Source: Leptospira sp. WS39.C2 | GTDB lineage: Bacteria > Spirochaetota > Leptospiria > Leptospirales > Leptospiraceae | Assembly: GCF_040833965.1 (NCBI RefSeq) | Contig: NZ_CP162142.1 | Coordinates: 3,392,001-3,456,000, forward strand | Length of the DNA: 64,000 nt | Direction of reading: 5' to 3' | In this document: one piece after another, positions 1 to 7,745 of the stretch | How the letters are laid out: each line of letters begins with the position of its first letter | Numbering within the stretch: position 1 is the stretch's first letter | Notes under the pieces: generated by a model | Database searches by the model: none | The model's input: only the letters and a program-made list of their open reading frames with translations | Told to the model about the DNA's origin: nothing | Program-made: the position numbers and the translations under genes

Positions 1-272
1 AATACTTGTTTAGGGGAACTCAGCGCCATCATACCTTCACTGAAATCATAGTTTTGTCTTCCGTAACGAATTGTTCCTTTTATGTTTTTCTTGATAGAGA
101 TCATATAAAAATCATAAACAAATTTATTTTCTAAAAGAAAGGAATCTACTTTGCTACCACTCAATTCTGTAATGCTTAGCAAAGGATGTTGTGGCTTGGG
201 AAATTTCATCAATTCATGAAATTCACCTATGGAATTGGCTATGACTAAACCCTTTGTTGCTTTATTATCCAT
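1..272 (-). CDS. AraC-family transcriptional regulator, N-terminal part (runs off the window)
   Basis: On the minus strand an open frame runs from ATG at 272 to the window edge, about 90 codons with no stop. The visible part looks like the ligand-sensing N-terminal half of AraC-type regulators: a stretch with 'FPKPQHPLLS', then 'FYMISIKKN' and 'YGRQNYDFSEG', followed by 'SSPKQV'. The DNA-binding helix-turn-helix half would lie outside the window. It is the next gene on the same strand after the aldo/keto reductase (70 bp gap), so it may control that gene; that link is inferred. The family call rests on remembered N-terminal motifs only. Confidence 0.72.
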   Translation of the reverse strand, partial: MDNKATKGLVIANSIGEFHELMKFPKPQHPLLSITELSGSKVDSFLLENKFVYDFYMISIKKNIKGTIRYGRQNYDFSEGMMALSSPKQV

Positions 273-342
273 GTTGTATTACCTAAAAAGCGTAAAATAA
301 AAGTTATCTGTAAGTAACTGATTCATCTACGCTTTCTATTTT

Positions 343-1353
343 TTATCTGTCCAATTGTGTCATAGAAGTCGCATCATAAGGATCCCCTGTAGAAGTTCCC
401 AAAGGAACTATGGATTCTAGTTGTTCCATTTCTTCTTTGTTTAAGATTATATCCGCTGCAGCGATATTATCTTCCACGTATTTGACTCGTTTTGTTCCAG
501 GAATGGCAACAATATCTTTGTTAAGAATCCAAGCAATTGCTAGCTGTGAGGGCGAAACTCCTTTTTTTGCAGCAAGTATTTCAATTTCGTTAACTAATTC
601 AATATTTTTATAAAACTGATCACCTTGGTAACGAGGGATATTTCGTCTAAAATCATTTTCTTCAAAATCGTCTGGAGTTTTGATTTCCCCAGTTAAAAAA
701 CCTCGACTGAGTGGTGAGTAAGCGACAAGCCCGATCTTTAGCTCATTCATTGTTGCTAAAGTTCCAGAACTTTCTACTTCCCTTTCAAACAATGAGTATT
801 CTCTTTGGACTGCAGTTAAAGGATGCACAACATGAGCCCGTTTGATTGTTCTAGAAGATACTTCGGAAAGTCCAATATAACCAATTTTTCCCTCTTTGAC
901 AAGTTCCGACATTGCACCCACTGTATCTTCAATTGGTGTTTTGGGATCAAGTCTATGTAGATAGTAAAGATCAATATAATCTGTACCTAAATTTTTGAGT
1001 GACCGTTCGATTGCTTTTTTGATATAGTCGGGTCGGCCATTGATTTGCCAAGAGAGTTGGTCTTTTTCATCTATCTCATAACCAAACTTAGTTGCTATGA
1101 TGTATGAATTTCGATTCCCTTTGATCGCTTTTGCCAGCAATCTTTCATTTTCTTGAGGACCGTATAAATCAGCAGTATCCAGAAAGTTCACACCGAGCTC
1201 CAAGGCGCGGTGTATGGTTGCAATGGATTCTGTTTCATCGGCGGAACCATACATATTCATCCCTGCAAATTTTGTCATTCCCATACAACCGAGTCCTTCG
1301 ATGGGAACAACAAGTCCCTGGTTACCTAAATTGATTTTTCTAATTGTTGTCAT
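343..1353 (-). CDS. aldo/keto reductase
   Basis: A 336-residue NADPH-dependent aldo/keto reductase expected to fold as a TIM barrel and reduce aldehydes or ketones in the cytosol. The catalytic tetrad is visible: Asp59 and Tyr64 in 'FLDTADLYGP', Lys89 in 'IATKFG' and His133 in 'LYYLHRLD'. The C-terminal cofactor region contains 'VAIPGTKR', typical of the AKR13-like group of plant-type and bacterial quinone or aldehyde reductases. Length is normal. An AraC-type regulator follows on the same strand, a common arrangement for such enzymes. The physiological substrate cannot be read from the sequence. Confidence 0.92.
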   Translation of the reverse strand: MTTIRKINLGNQGLVVPIEGLGCMGMTKFAGMNMYGSADETESIATIHRALELGVNFLDTADLYGPQENERLLAKAIKGNRNSYIIATKFGYEIDEKDQLSWQINGRPDYIKKAIERSLKNLGTDYIDLYYLHRLDPKTPIEDTVGAMSELVKEGKIGYIGLSEVSSRTIKRAHVVHPLTAVQREYSLFEREVESSGTLATMNELKIGLVAYSPLSRGFLTGEIKTPDDFEENDFRRNIPRYQGDQFYKNIELVNEIEILAAKKGVSPSQLAIAWILNKDIVAIPGTKRVKYVEDNIAAADIILNKEEMEQLESIVPLGTSTGDPYDATSMTQLDR

Positions 1354-2184
1354 AGATAAAGAATCATCCCAAAAGAATAGAGATTCAATTTAAATTCAAA
1401 ATCTTGTAGTATACGAATTCAGTATAATTGTATACAAATTTGGTTTGAAAGATTAAGAAAAAATAGTTATTTTAATAATAATTTTCCTTTTATATTCTAT
1501 ATAAACTAACAAATGATATATGATTATTTTGACCCAACTTCGCACAACAAGTGGAACATTACGAAGGTTCTGACTAAGAACTCAAATAGAGCATTAGGAG
1601 TAGCGAGAAATTCTATAATCCATCGAGAGTGTAAGTTTCGAATTACAGTAATTAATGCACTGTAGATTTACAATATTTCGTTGCGATAACGTATTATATG
1701 CTCTGTGTGATGTTTAGAATATCGTATCATTTCATCCAAAGCTTCTTCAAATATTTCATTAGTCATCAACATTCGATTCAAATTATTTTTCTTTTGATTC
1801 AGATATTGCATTGCTCGCTGAATCAATTCTTTCAAAAGTATTGTCGGATTCTTTAAGATATAGCTTAATTGCGTTATCTATACCAACAAAGTGGTAACCC
1901 ATATAATTTTACATAAAAATATTTAATTAGTGTATATTAGGATTAAGATATTTGAGAGTCTCAAAAATACTTTTGGACGTCGGATCAAACCAAATTGCCA
2001 TATATAACTTATCAGCAAAAAATAACGATAAGATAACATAATGTATGAGGATATATTTTACAATAATGATACTAATTGGAATTTAAAGAATACCGTTAAC
2101 CTTCAGAAAACGAATACTAGTTTCCTCTTTTTAAATTAATTTAAATTTGTTACAGACCATTTTCATAAATGAATTCAGTTCCCA
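1354..2184. other. AT-rich intergenic region of about 830 bp
   Basis: No intact gene of convincing length. The region is very AT-rich. It contains a broken-looking small gene on the minus strand (1668-1902, listed separately) and a 50-codon plus-strand open frame from ATG 1513 to TAG 1665, rich in Asn, Lys and Arg, which matches nothing I recognise. The 1900-2184 part shows only short open frames. The abundance of stops and the remnant suggest decayed DNA at the edge of an accessory segment. Confidence 0.5.
1668..1902 (-). pseudogene. possible remnant of a small gene with a frameshift
   Basis: Reading minus from ATG 1902 gives 39 residues starting 'MGYHFVGIDNAI' and stopping at 1783. A second, overlapping frame (+1) carries a coherent, hydrophilic, helix-prone sequence through 'LIQRAMQYLNQKKNN', 'EIFEEALDEMIRYSKHH' and 'HIIRYRNEIL' to a stop at 1668-1670. 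Joining the first residues to the second frame would make one small protein of about 75 residues, so a single frameshift may have broken it. No family is recognised; it could equally be chance. Confidence 0.3.
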
Positions 2185-3069
2185 CTAGAGACCTGTAGGA
2201 TCCGAACTTGTACCTCCAGATTCTAAAAGTGGTTCATACATCATCCAAGCAATGTTTTCTGTCACAAGTTGGTCTTCGATCAATTCTTTCGTCTCTCTTG
2301 AAAGTACCTTCCTACGGATGGTATTTCGTCTAGTATACCCACCCCAAGGTTCTGCGTGAAAAGAATGATAGGATTCATAGACAACATACTTCAACGGGAT
2401 TGTTAGGTCCGTTTTCCATTCTCCGCATAACTCACCTTCTTCGATCCATAGGTGAAGGACAAAAGTTTGTTTGGTTGTATTTTGAATTTGTAAATCAATG
2501 TAATTATAAAAAAGGGTAGCACCTGAGCCAAAAGGAAGGGTGCGATTGGAATCAGGAAAAATATCAAAACTATGGCGCCATCTTTCTTTTACCGATAGAG
2601 GTGTGTGGAGAGTCATCCAATAGATTAAATTTGCCATTTGGCAAAGTCCCCCTCCTGTTCGTTCCACAAAACTACCGTTTTTCAATTGCATACCAGGTAA
2701 ATATCCCTTCCTTTTCGTTGGTTTACCAACCAAATACCAAAAAGAAAATATTTGTCCAGGTTCTAAAATAAGTCCGTTTAATTTTGATAATGCGATAGAT
2801 AGATTTACTTTTTTGTTTTCCTGCAAATACATCGGAACATCTTTTAGTTTGCGGTAAATGGGGGAATGATGGGCGAAAACAGAAATAGGAAATTCCTTGT
2901 CCATGGTTTGCGAGTCTAAACGATTTGTTGCAAACGATTTCCTTTCGCATAACCAAAGTAAGTATCGTTTCCATTGAAAATAAAGTTTTCCCAATAAAAG
3001 TCTGAGTTCACTTCGTTGGACTTTTTTTGGAAAGAGTGTAGAGGAAGTTTTTCGAATTCTAAATCCCAT
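2185..3069 (-). CDS. VanW family protein
   Basis: Member of the VanW family, named from vancomycin-resistance clusters but of unknown biochemical role, thought to act at the cell envelope. The diagnostic part is present: 'LEPGQIFSFWYLVGKPT', then 'KRKGYLPG' and the glycine-rich 'GGGLCQMANLIYWM', followed by 'HSFD'. I prefer the start at 3069 (product beginning MGFRIRK, about 294 residues) because it overlaps the preceding gene's stop by only 11 bp; an in-frame ATG at 3132 would add 21 residues and a 74 bp overlap. It is the last of three minus-strand genes with a lipoprotein and a polytopic membrane protein, suggesting a cell-surface function. Confidence 0.85.
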   Translation of the reverse strand: MGFRIRKTSSTLFPKKVQRSELRLLLGKLYFQWKRYLLWLCERKSFATNRLDSQTMDKEFPISVFAHHSPIYRKLKDVPMYLQENKKVNLSIALSKLNGLILEPGQIFSFWYLVGKPTKRKGYLPGMQLKNGSFVERTGGGLCQMANLIYWMTLHTPLSVKERWRHSFDIFPDSNRTLPFGSGATLFYNYIDLQIQNTTKQTFVLHLWIEEGELCGEWKTDLTIPLKYVVYESYHSFHAEPWGGYTRRNTIRRKVLSRETKELIEDQLVTENIAWMMYEPLLESGGTSSDPTGL

Positions 3070-4330
3070 AATTTTGTTTTCTCTGTATAAAACTGGGACG
3101 TGTCCGGTAAGGATTTTTCCAAGACTTAGCAACAGAAAGTAGTTTTGAATTTCTTTTTTCCAACCACTCTATATATTTTTCCCAATCTTTTTCCAATACA
3201 ATTTGGTATTCACCTAAGGGGATTATGGTTGAGAAAATGGGCAGGTCATTTTCCTTACTAGCACGCAAATTTTCAAATCGGATTCCAAACACGAGTCTAT
3301 AAATCTTTGTGTTAGCTGGCATTTCGCGGATTGCTTTTTCATCAGGTTTCCAAGACAAACAATCTTTACGGAATTGGAAATGGTAATATTCACAAAAGCC
3401 ATGGTGGGCCACAAGTAATCCATTGTCTGAAATGGATGCTGCTTTTTCACCAGGGTTCCACATGTCTTCATAAGGATAACGAAAAAGATGTGGGGATTGT
3501 GAAAAGGTATAAACCCATAAACTAAAACTCAAGAGGATGACGAATCCTTCTTTGCGATTGCTTAAGGTAAACAAAGAACCAATGAGTAAAACTGAAATCA
3601 AAATTCGAAATTGGATATCAGCAAAATGGAAAATTGGTAAAACAAGCAATAAACCTAAAAAAGAAAGGGTCGCATACATCGGTTTGTGCAAAGAGATTAT
3701 ATTTTTTCCAAAAACCAAACGAAGCCAGTCCCATAAAATCCCAATTCCTACCATACTATATGCCGCAAAAACTGGGAATGTTTTAGTATCCACCACCAAA
3801 CGTCCGCTTGTATCATCTGGAATCAAATGAGGTAGAACCAAAACAAATATAAAGAAAATCAAATTGTATTTTCGAGGTATTTTGTACAAAATCCAAATAC
3901 CAAGTCCCAGTACCCCAACCATTGTATGAAACCAAGTCGCAAGGATTAAAAATATACCACAACCAATCCACTTGCCAATTGGGTTCGAAATTGTTTTGGA
4001 AAGGTAAATTGCGATGCTTAGAAGTAGGAATCCAAGAGCCCATGCTTGTTTGGGATACAAAAAACTTAAAACTAAGACCATGACACTCGGGAAAACATTC
4101 CAAATGTCAGTATTCGATTTTAATAAGTACCTAGAAAAATAAAGAGAAAAAAGAAGCCAAACGGCCGTTAGTATTTGAAAGTAAAATAGACTATCGTCAT
4201 TCACTCCAAAAATAGTGAAGAAATAAGCAACGATATGAAAAACGGGGGACCTGTCAGGTGAGTGCAATTCCCCTGTTTCAAAGAGGGAAATTGCTTGGAC
4301 ACCATACCAATAAATATCCTTTCCAAACAA
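3059..4330 (-). CDS. polytopic membrane protein, possibly a GT-C-like glycosyltransferase lacking its first helix
   Basis: A 423-residue protein with about ten hydrophobic segments, for example 'ILTAVWLLFSLYF', 'VMVLVLSFLYP' and 'LIFFIFVLVLP', and a hydrophilic C-terminal tail of about 130 residues. The N-terminus 'DIYWYGVQAISLFETGELHSP' recalls the first periplasmic loop of GT-C-type membrane glycosyltransferases, which normally follows an initial membrane helix; here that helix is absent. The start is TTG at 4328-4330 with no clear ribosome-binding site, and the frame is continuous upstream to the TAA of the preceding lipoprotein gene only two codons away. So the protein may be N-terminally shortened. 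Function is unproven. Confidence 0.6.
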   Translation of the reverse strand: MFGKDIYWYGVQAISLFETGELHSPDRSPVFHIVAYFFTIFGVNDDSLFYFQILTAVWLLFSLYFSRYLLKSNTDIWNVFPSVMVLVLSFLYPKQAWALGFLLLSIAIYLSKTISNPIGKWIGCGIFLILATWFHTMVGVLGLGIWILYKIPRKYNLIFFIFVLVLPHLIPDDTSGRLVVDTKTFPVFAAYSMVGIGILWDWLRLVFGKNIISLHKPMYATLSFLGLLLVLPIFHFADIQFRILISVLLIGSLFTLSNRKEGFVILLSFSLWVYTFSQSPHLFRYPYEDMWNPGEKAASISDNGLLVAHHGFCEYYHFQFRKDCLSWKPDEKAIREMPANTKIYRLVFGIRFENLRASKENDLPIFSTIIPLGEYQIVLEKDWEKYIEWLEKRNSKLLSVAKSWKNPYRTRPSFIQRKQNYGI

Positions 4331-4336
4331 TGGGTA

Positions 4337-5629
4337 TTAGTTGGAGATTTGGACTTTTTTGCCAACCATCTGAATTCCATTTCCAGATTTTTTCACTATT
4401 AAGGTATCACCAAAAATCACTGTCGATTTTTCTTCCGTGGTTTCAGAATACGGGCTATTGGAATCTAAACTCTGGGTCACAACCTTATGGTCCCTTCCAA
4501 ATATTTTAATTTTGGCTTCTGTGGCATTTGCCTCTAAAAAAACCCAATTCCCATCTAACACACGTTTTTCTTTTAAATCATCTAACCAAATCACAAAAGA
4601 ACCATTAGAACGAAATACGTAATCCATTCTTCCATCAGGAATATCTGCAAAATAGGCTTTGTTTACAACACCCGCTAAAATTGTATTTTTAGTTTTTTTC
4701 AGAATTTCATCTTTGAATTCTTTTGTGTTTTGGTCGACCACTGTATAACGTTTTCCTTTTTCGCCAAGGAAAATGATCTCTGCAATAACAGTGTCTTTCC
4801 ATGTTTTTCCAGTCCTTACTTTTTGGATGGTGAAAGTAAATGTTTTCCCAGACAAAACTTTTGGAAAAAAGATCCTTTGTCCACCCTGTTTGTCAGCAAT
4901 GGGAAGTGTAAAAGAATCAGATCCATTCGAAACTAATAGTTCGGTAACTGAACCATTTTTGTGAAATAATGCATCTAACCTTTGGTAACCATTAAAAATT
5001 TCGATTCCTGCTAAATCAATTTTGTCTTCGAGTTCCACTTGAAAGGACTCACCAACACCATCGGTTTTCACACCTTCCACCCAGGCAAAATCAATACTTC
5101 CATCAAACAATCCGTAGGCGGGATAACTAGGAAGTGTACTACTTGCTGTTACTTCTCCTTCCACTGGTTCTGGGTAAACTACATCGAGTTTTTTTCCATT
5201 TTTATAAAAGGAAACGGTTTTGATTCCATTTGCTCCATCAGGCAAAAGATAAATAACGTGAACACCGTTGGATTTAATTTTTAAAGGAGTTTCTTTGGAG
5301 CAGTCAAAGTTAGTTGCATAACTTCCATCTTTATAAAAGGAAACATAACCTTTTTTCTCTTGGCATTCAATGGAGATCTCATTGAAGTAAGCGCGTCCAT
5401 CGGTTTTACCAGCCTGGTTCCATTTGGCACCATTAGAAAAAAAGATCGTGATCCCATCCAAACTAGTTTCAGGTTTCCAGTGTTTTCCTGGAATAAAGAC
5501 ATTGATGGGTATTGTACCATCTGCAGACGATGCGGCTTGGATCCTTTCGATGACGATCGAAGTTTCAATGGAACTGTTTTTGCAAAGTAGCATTACGAAT
5601 GACAAAAGAGTAAAGATTACTTTATTCAA
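4337..5629 (-). CDS. exported lipoprotein-like protein with a discoidin/NADase-type glycan-binding-like domain
   Basis: A 430-residue exported protein. It begins with a short signal sequence, 'MNKVIFTLLSFVMLLCKNS', whose Cys16 could be a loose leptospiral lipobox. The middle (about residues 150-295) carries the pattern of galactose-binding or discoidin-like modules common in Leptospira: 'LFDGSIDFAWVEG', 'IEIFNGYQRLDALFHKNG' and 'TVIAEIIFLG'. The C-terminal 120 residues look like a separate beta-rich domain ('DYVFRSNGSFVIWLDDL', 'GNWVFLEANATEAKIKIFG'). It is first in a three-gene minus-strand unit with the membrane protein and VanW. A carbohydrate-binding surface role is inferred from the fold resemblance. 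Confidence 0.7.
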   Translation of the reverse strand: MNKVIFTLLSFVMLLCKNSSIETSIVIERIQAASSADGTIPINVFIPGKHWKPETSLDGITIFFSNGAKWNQAGKTDGRAYFNEISIECQEKKGYVSFYKDGSYATNFDCSKETPLKIKSNGVHVIYLLPDGANGIKTVSFYKNGKKLDVVYPEPVEGEVTASSTLPSYPAYGLFDGSIDFAWVEGVKTDGVGESFQVELEDKIDLAGIEIFNGYQRLDALFHKNGSVTELLVSNGSDSFTLPIADKQGGQRIFFPKVLSGKTFTFTIQKVRTGKTWKDTVIAEIIFLGEKGKRYTVVDQNTKEFKDEILKKTKNTILAGVVNKAYFADIPDGRMDYVFRSNGSFVIWLDDLKEKRVLDGNWVFLEANATEAKIKIFGRDHKVVTQSLDSNSPYSETTEEKSTVIFGDTLIVKKSGNGIQMVGKKVQISN

Positions 5630-5697
5630 GAAGGATTACCTCGGCAGAAACAAAGAATCCTATACTCTTTTGTTCAGTTCAAGTAAAAAAATATTCC

Positions 5698-6012
5698 TTA
5701 AATCAAACTACCAAATACTTTTTTAAACTCTTCACTTCGCATAGCACCGGAAATACGATGAATTTCTTTCCCGTTTTTAAATAAAATAAATGTTGGGATT
5801 CCAGAAATTCCATACTTAGAAGCAAGCTCCTGTTTTTCATCGGTATTCACTTTGATGATCGATACTTTACCTTTCCAATCTTTGGCAAGTTTTTCGAGTT
5901 CCGGAGCTACCATTTTACAAGGGCCACACCATGGAGCCCAAAAATCAACAAGGATTGGTTTGTCATGAGTTTCGATTAAAGTTTGAAAACTTTTAGGGTA
6001 TGTTTCCGACAT
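5698..6012 (-). CDS. trxA: thioredoxin
   Basis: A 104-residue thioredoxin, a general disulfide reductase of the cytosol. The active site WCGPC is at residues 28-32 ('FWAPWCGPCKM'), and the cis-proline loop 'SGIPTF' puts Pro at 73. I choose ATG 6012 because a strong ribosome-binding site, AGGAGGGAG, lies just upstream; an in-frame ATG at 6069 would add 19 residues that do not look thioredoxin-like. A 20-bp palindromic operator candidate (6037-6056) lies between the two possible starts, which also favours the downstream start. The neighbour on the other strand is a Crp/Fnr-type regulator. Confidence 0.93.
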   Translation of the reverse strand: MSETYPKSFQTLIETHDKPILVDFWAPWCGPCKMVAPELEKLAKDWKGKVSIIKVNTDEKQELASKYGISGIPTFILFKNGKEIHRISGAMRSEEFKKVFGSLI

Positions 6013-6036
6013 ATTCTCCCTCCTTAAGATTAGACT

Positions 6037-6056
6037 GTATACCCAATGGGGTATAC
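6037..6056. promoter_or_regulatory. palindromic operator candidate upstream of thioredoxin
   Basis: A perfect inverted repeat, GTATACCC-AATG-GGGTATAC, lies about 25 bp upstream of the thioredoxin start codon and about 90 bp upstream of the divergent Crp/Fnr-type regulator. G/C tracts flanked by TATA-like ends resemble operators of CsoR/CstR-family copper or persulfide sensors, which often control thiol-redox genes. The resemblance is from memory; no CsoR-family gene is in this window. Half-sites of this kind are also compatible with other dimeric repressors. Confidence 0.5.
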
Positions 6057-6143
6057 GAAATTTGACCAATTTTTTATTATAAAAACGATTGCGAAAAGTT
6101 TAGTTTCTCCCAGGTTCGAACAAAGAGGAAGGTAACCGATTCA

Positions 6144-6722
6144 ATGGATTTAAAAACTGAACAAAATTCCTTCTATTCAAAATTTGTCTCTTTGGGTCAA
6201 AAAGTCACAGTTCGAAAGAAAGAAATCTTCATTAAACAGAATCAAACTTCGAATACCATCGGTTATGTGAATCGAGGTGCCTTTAAACTCGTTTATCAAA
6301 ATCAAAATAAGGAATGGATAAAATCCTTTTTATTTGAAGGTTCTATATTAGGAAGTATTCCAAGTATCTTACAGAAAAAACCAAGCACCTATTCCATCGT
6401 GGCAATGGAAACATCTGAGGTTTTTATTATCCCAACAAATGAATTTATGTCCTTCTTTGAAACGGAAACAAAATACAAAACGTTTATGATCCAATTCCTA
6501 ACAAATTTGTATTTGAAAAAAGAAAAACGTGTGTCTGATTTTTTATTACTCGATGCCAACCAAAGGTATAAGGAGATGATTGATGAATACAACCAAAACC
6601 TTGTTAGAATTTCCCAAATAAACCAGGCAGCCTATTTAGGAATTACAAATGTTGCTTTAAGTCGTATTAAAAAGAATTCTTTTTTAAATACTCCAAAATT
6701 GTATTCCGATACAACTCACTAA
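6144..6722 (+). CDS. Crp/Fnr-family transcriptional regulator
   Basis: A 192-residue protein with a cyclic-nucleotide-binding-like beta-roll (about residues 15-115; 'GYVNRGAFKLVYQN', 'EGSILGSIPSIL'), a long dimer helix and a C-terminal helix-turn-helix ('ISQINQAAYLGITNVALSRIKK'). No four-cysteine Fnr iron-sulfur cluster is present, and the phosphate-binding Arg-Ser pattern for cAMP is not evident, so the signal is unknown. It is divergent from thioredoxin, so redox control is a plausible guess. Its last 56 bp overlap the end of the convergent DJ-1/PfpI gene. Confidence 0.82.
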   Translation: MDLKTEQNSFYSKFVSLGQKVTVRKKEIFIKQNQTSNTIGYVNRGAFKLVYQNQNKEWIKSFLFEGSILGSIPSILQKKPSTYSIVAMETSEVFIIPTNEFMSFFETETKYKTFMIQFLTNLYLKKEKRVSDFLLLDANQRYKEMIDEYNQNLVRISQINQAAYLGITNVALSRIKKNSFLNTPKLYSDTTH

Positions 6723-7593
6723 ATTCAAATCCAGAAAAAGGATTTTGTGAAGTTACTAAATTACGATCTCTAATCGCATAACTCCTGCCAGGCAAAAAAG
6801 AAGACTCATATTCCATACCTAATTGTTCTAATAAGGTGGAAATTTTCCTTACTTTCGGAGATCCTTTCATCACAAATGTTTCAATGAACCACTCTTCTAT
6901 TTTTGTAACCGAGTTCACTTTATAACCTTTGAAGATAAATTCTCCTACGTTTGAATTTTGATTTAACGTTGTGAGAAGAGCAGGTGCATGACAAACGAGT
7001 CCAATTGGTCTTTGGTTTTGGTGGAAGATTCTCAACAATTTTGGAACATTTCCATCATATAACAAATCGGTCATTAATCCTTGCCCACCTGGAATGAGTA
7101 ATCCTACATAGTTTTGGTGTTCAATAATCGCTTGTTCTAAGGGAAGTGGATTTTGAAAGGAAGCGGAATTTGAAATAAACTCTAGAGCTTCTTTTTTTAC
7201 CTCAATTGATTCCCAATATTTATCTTTCAAACTTTCAGGATCAATGGTTGCGATCTTCCCACCAGGGGTTGCAAAAACAAAATCTAATCCTTCCTTTTTA
7301 AGTTTCAGAATCGGTTCATAAAGTTCGCCGAGAAAGACACCTGTTGGATGGTTTTTATTTCCATCTAACAAAACAGTATCGGCGGCACTCATGACAACGA
7401 GTATCGTTGGCCGTTTCCTTTCTTTTGCAAATACAGTATTGGAAACACTCATCAAAAGGAATGAGGGAACGAATATGAATGTGAATCCCTTCCTTAATAA
7501 AAATGAAAATTTGGATTGGTTTCCGATTTTAAAAAACGAAAACGGGAATCCTTTTTTGATTGGAAATTGGTTTGGTCTAAATGATCCATCCAT
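6667..7593 (-). CDS. DJ-1/PfpI superfamily protein, exported
   Basis: A 308-residue member of the DJ-1/PfpI superfamily (Hsp31-like branch), which includes glyoxalases, deglycase-like chaperones and amidotransferase-like proteins. The nucleophile elbow is 'GLVCHAPALL' with Cys201; 'LLIPGGQGLMTDL' and 'GVFLGELYEP' (Glu90) supply the other conserved parts. The first 60 residues are unusual: a basic start, then a hydrophobic stretch 'GFTFIFVPSFLLMSVS' ending in a signal-peptidase-like 'VFAKE', so the enzyme is probably exported. An in-frame ATG at codon 48 would remove most of that leader. Glyoxalase III or a related detoxification role is a family-level inference. Confidence 0.78.
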   Translation of the reverse strand: MDGSFRPNQFPIKKGFPFSFFKIGNQSKFSFLLRKGFTFIFVPSFLLMSVSNTVFAKERKRPTILVVMSAADTVLLDGNKNHPTGVFLGELYEPILKLKKEGLDFVFATPGGKIATIDPESLKDKYWESIEVKKEALEFISNSASFQNPLPLEQAIIEHQNYVGLLIPGGQGLMTDLLYDGNVPKLLRIFHQNQRPIGLVCHAPALLTTLNQNSNVGEFIFKGYKVNSVTKIEEWFIETFVMKGSPKVRKISTLLEQLGMEYESSFLPGRSYAIRDRNLVTSQNPFSGFEFSELYRNTILEYLKKNSF

Positions 7594-7681
7594 TGCTTTG
7601 TCCTACTCCTTTTTTGGAAACTTGAGTGGATCTGAAACCAGATACCCTCATTTCATAGAGTTGTGGACACAATGGATTTTC

Positions 7682-7697
7682 TTTAACCTAGGTTAAA
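7682..7697. promoter_or_regulatory. 16-bp perfect palindrome upstream of the DJ-1/PfpI gene
   Basis: TTTAACCTAGGTTAAA reads the same on both strands and lies about 90 bp upstream of the DJ-1/PfpI start and about 50 bp downstream of the MBL-fold gene's end. With no loop it is a poor terminator and a better protein-binding site. No regulator can be assigned. Confidence 0.3.
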
Positions 7698-7745
7698 AAA
7701 GCCGAGGTATCAGACTAAAAATCAAAAAAATTCACTATCACTTCC

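Noticed and set aside
1513..1665. 50-codon plus-strand frame in the AT-rich gap
   Set aside because: No ribosome-binding site, no family and unusual residue mix; kept only as a note under the intergenic entry.
7391..7696. A 101-codon plus-strand frame opposite the DJ-1/PfpI start
   Set aside because: It lies antisense to the signal-peptide region and its residues mirror the complementary gene; no ribosome-binding site or family resemblance.
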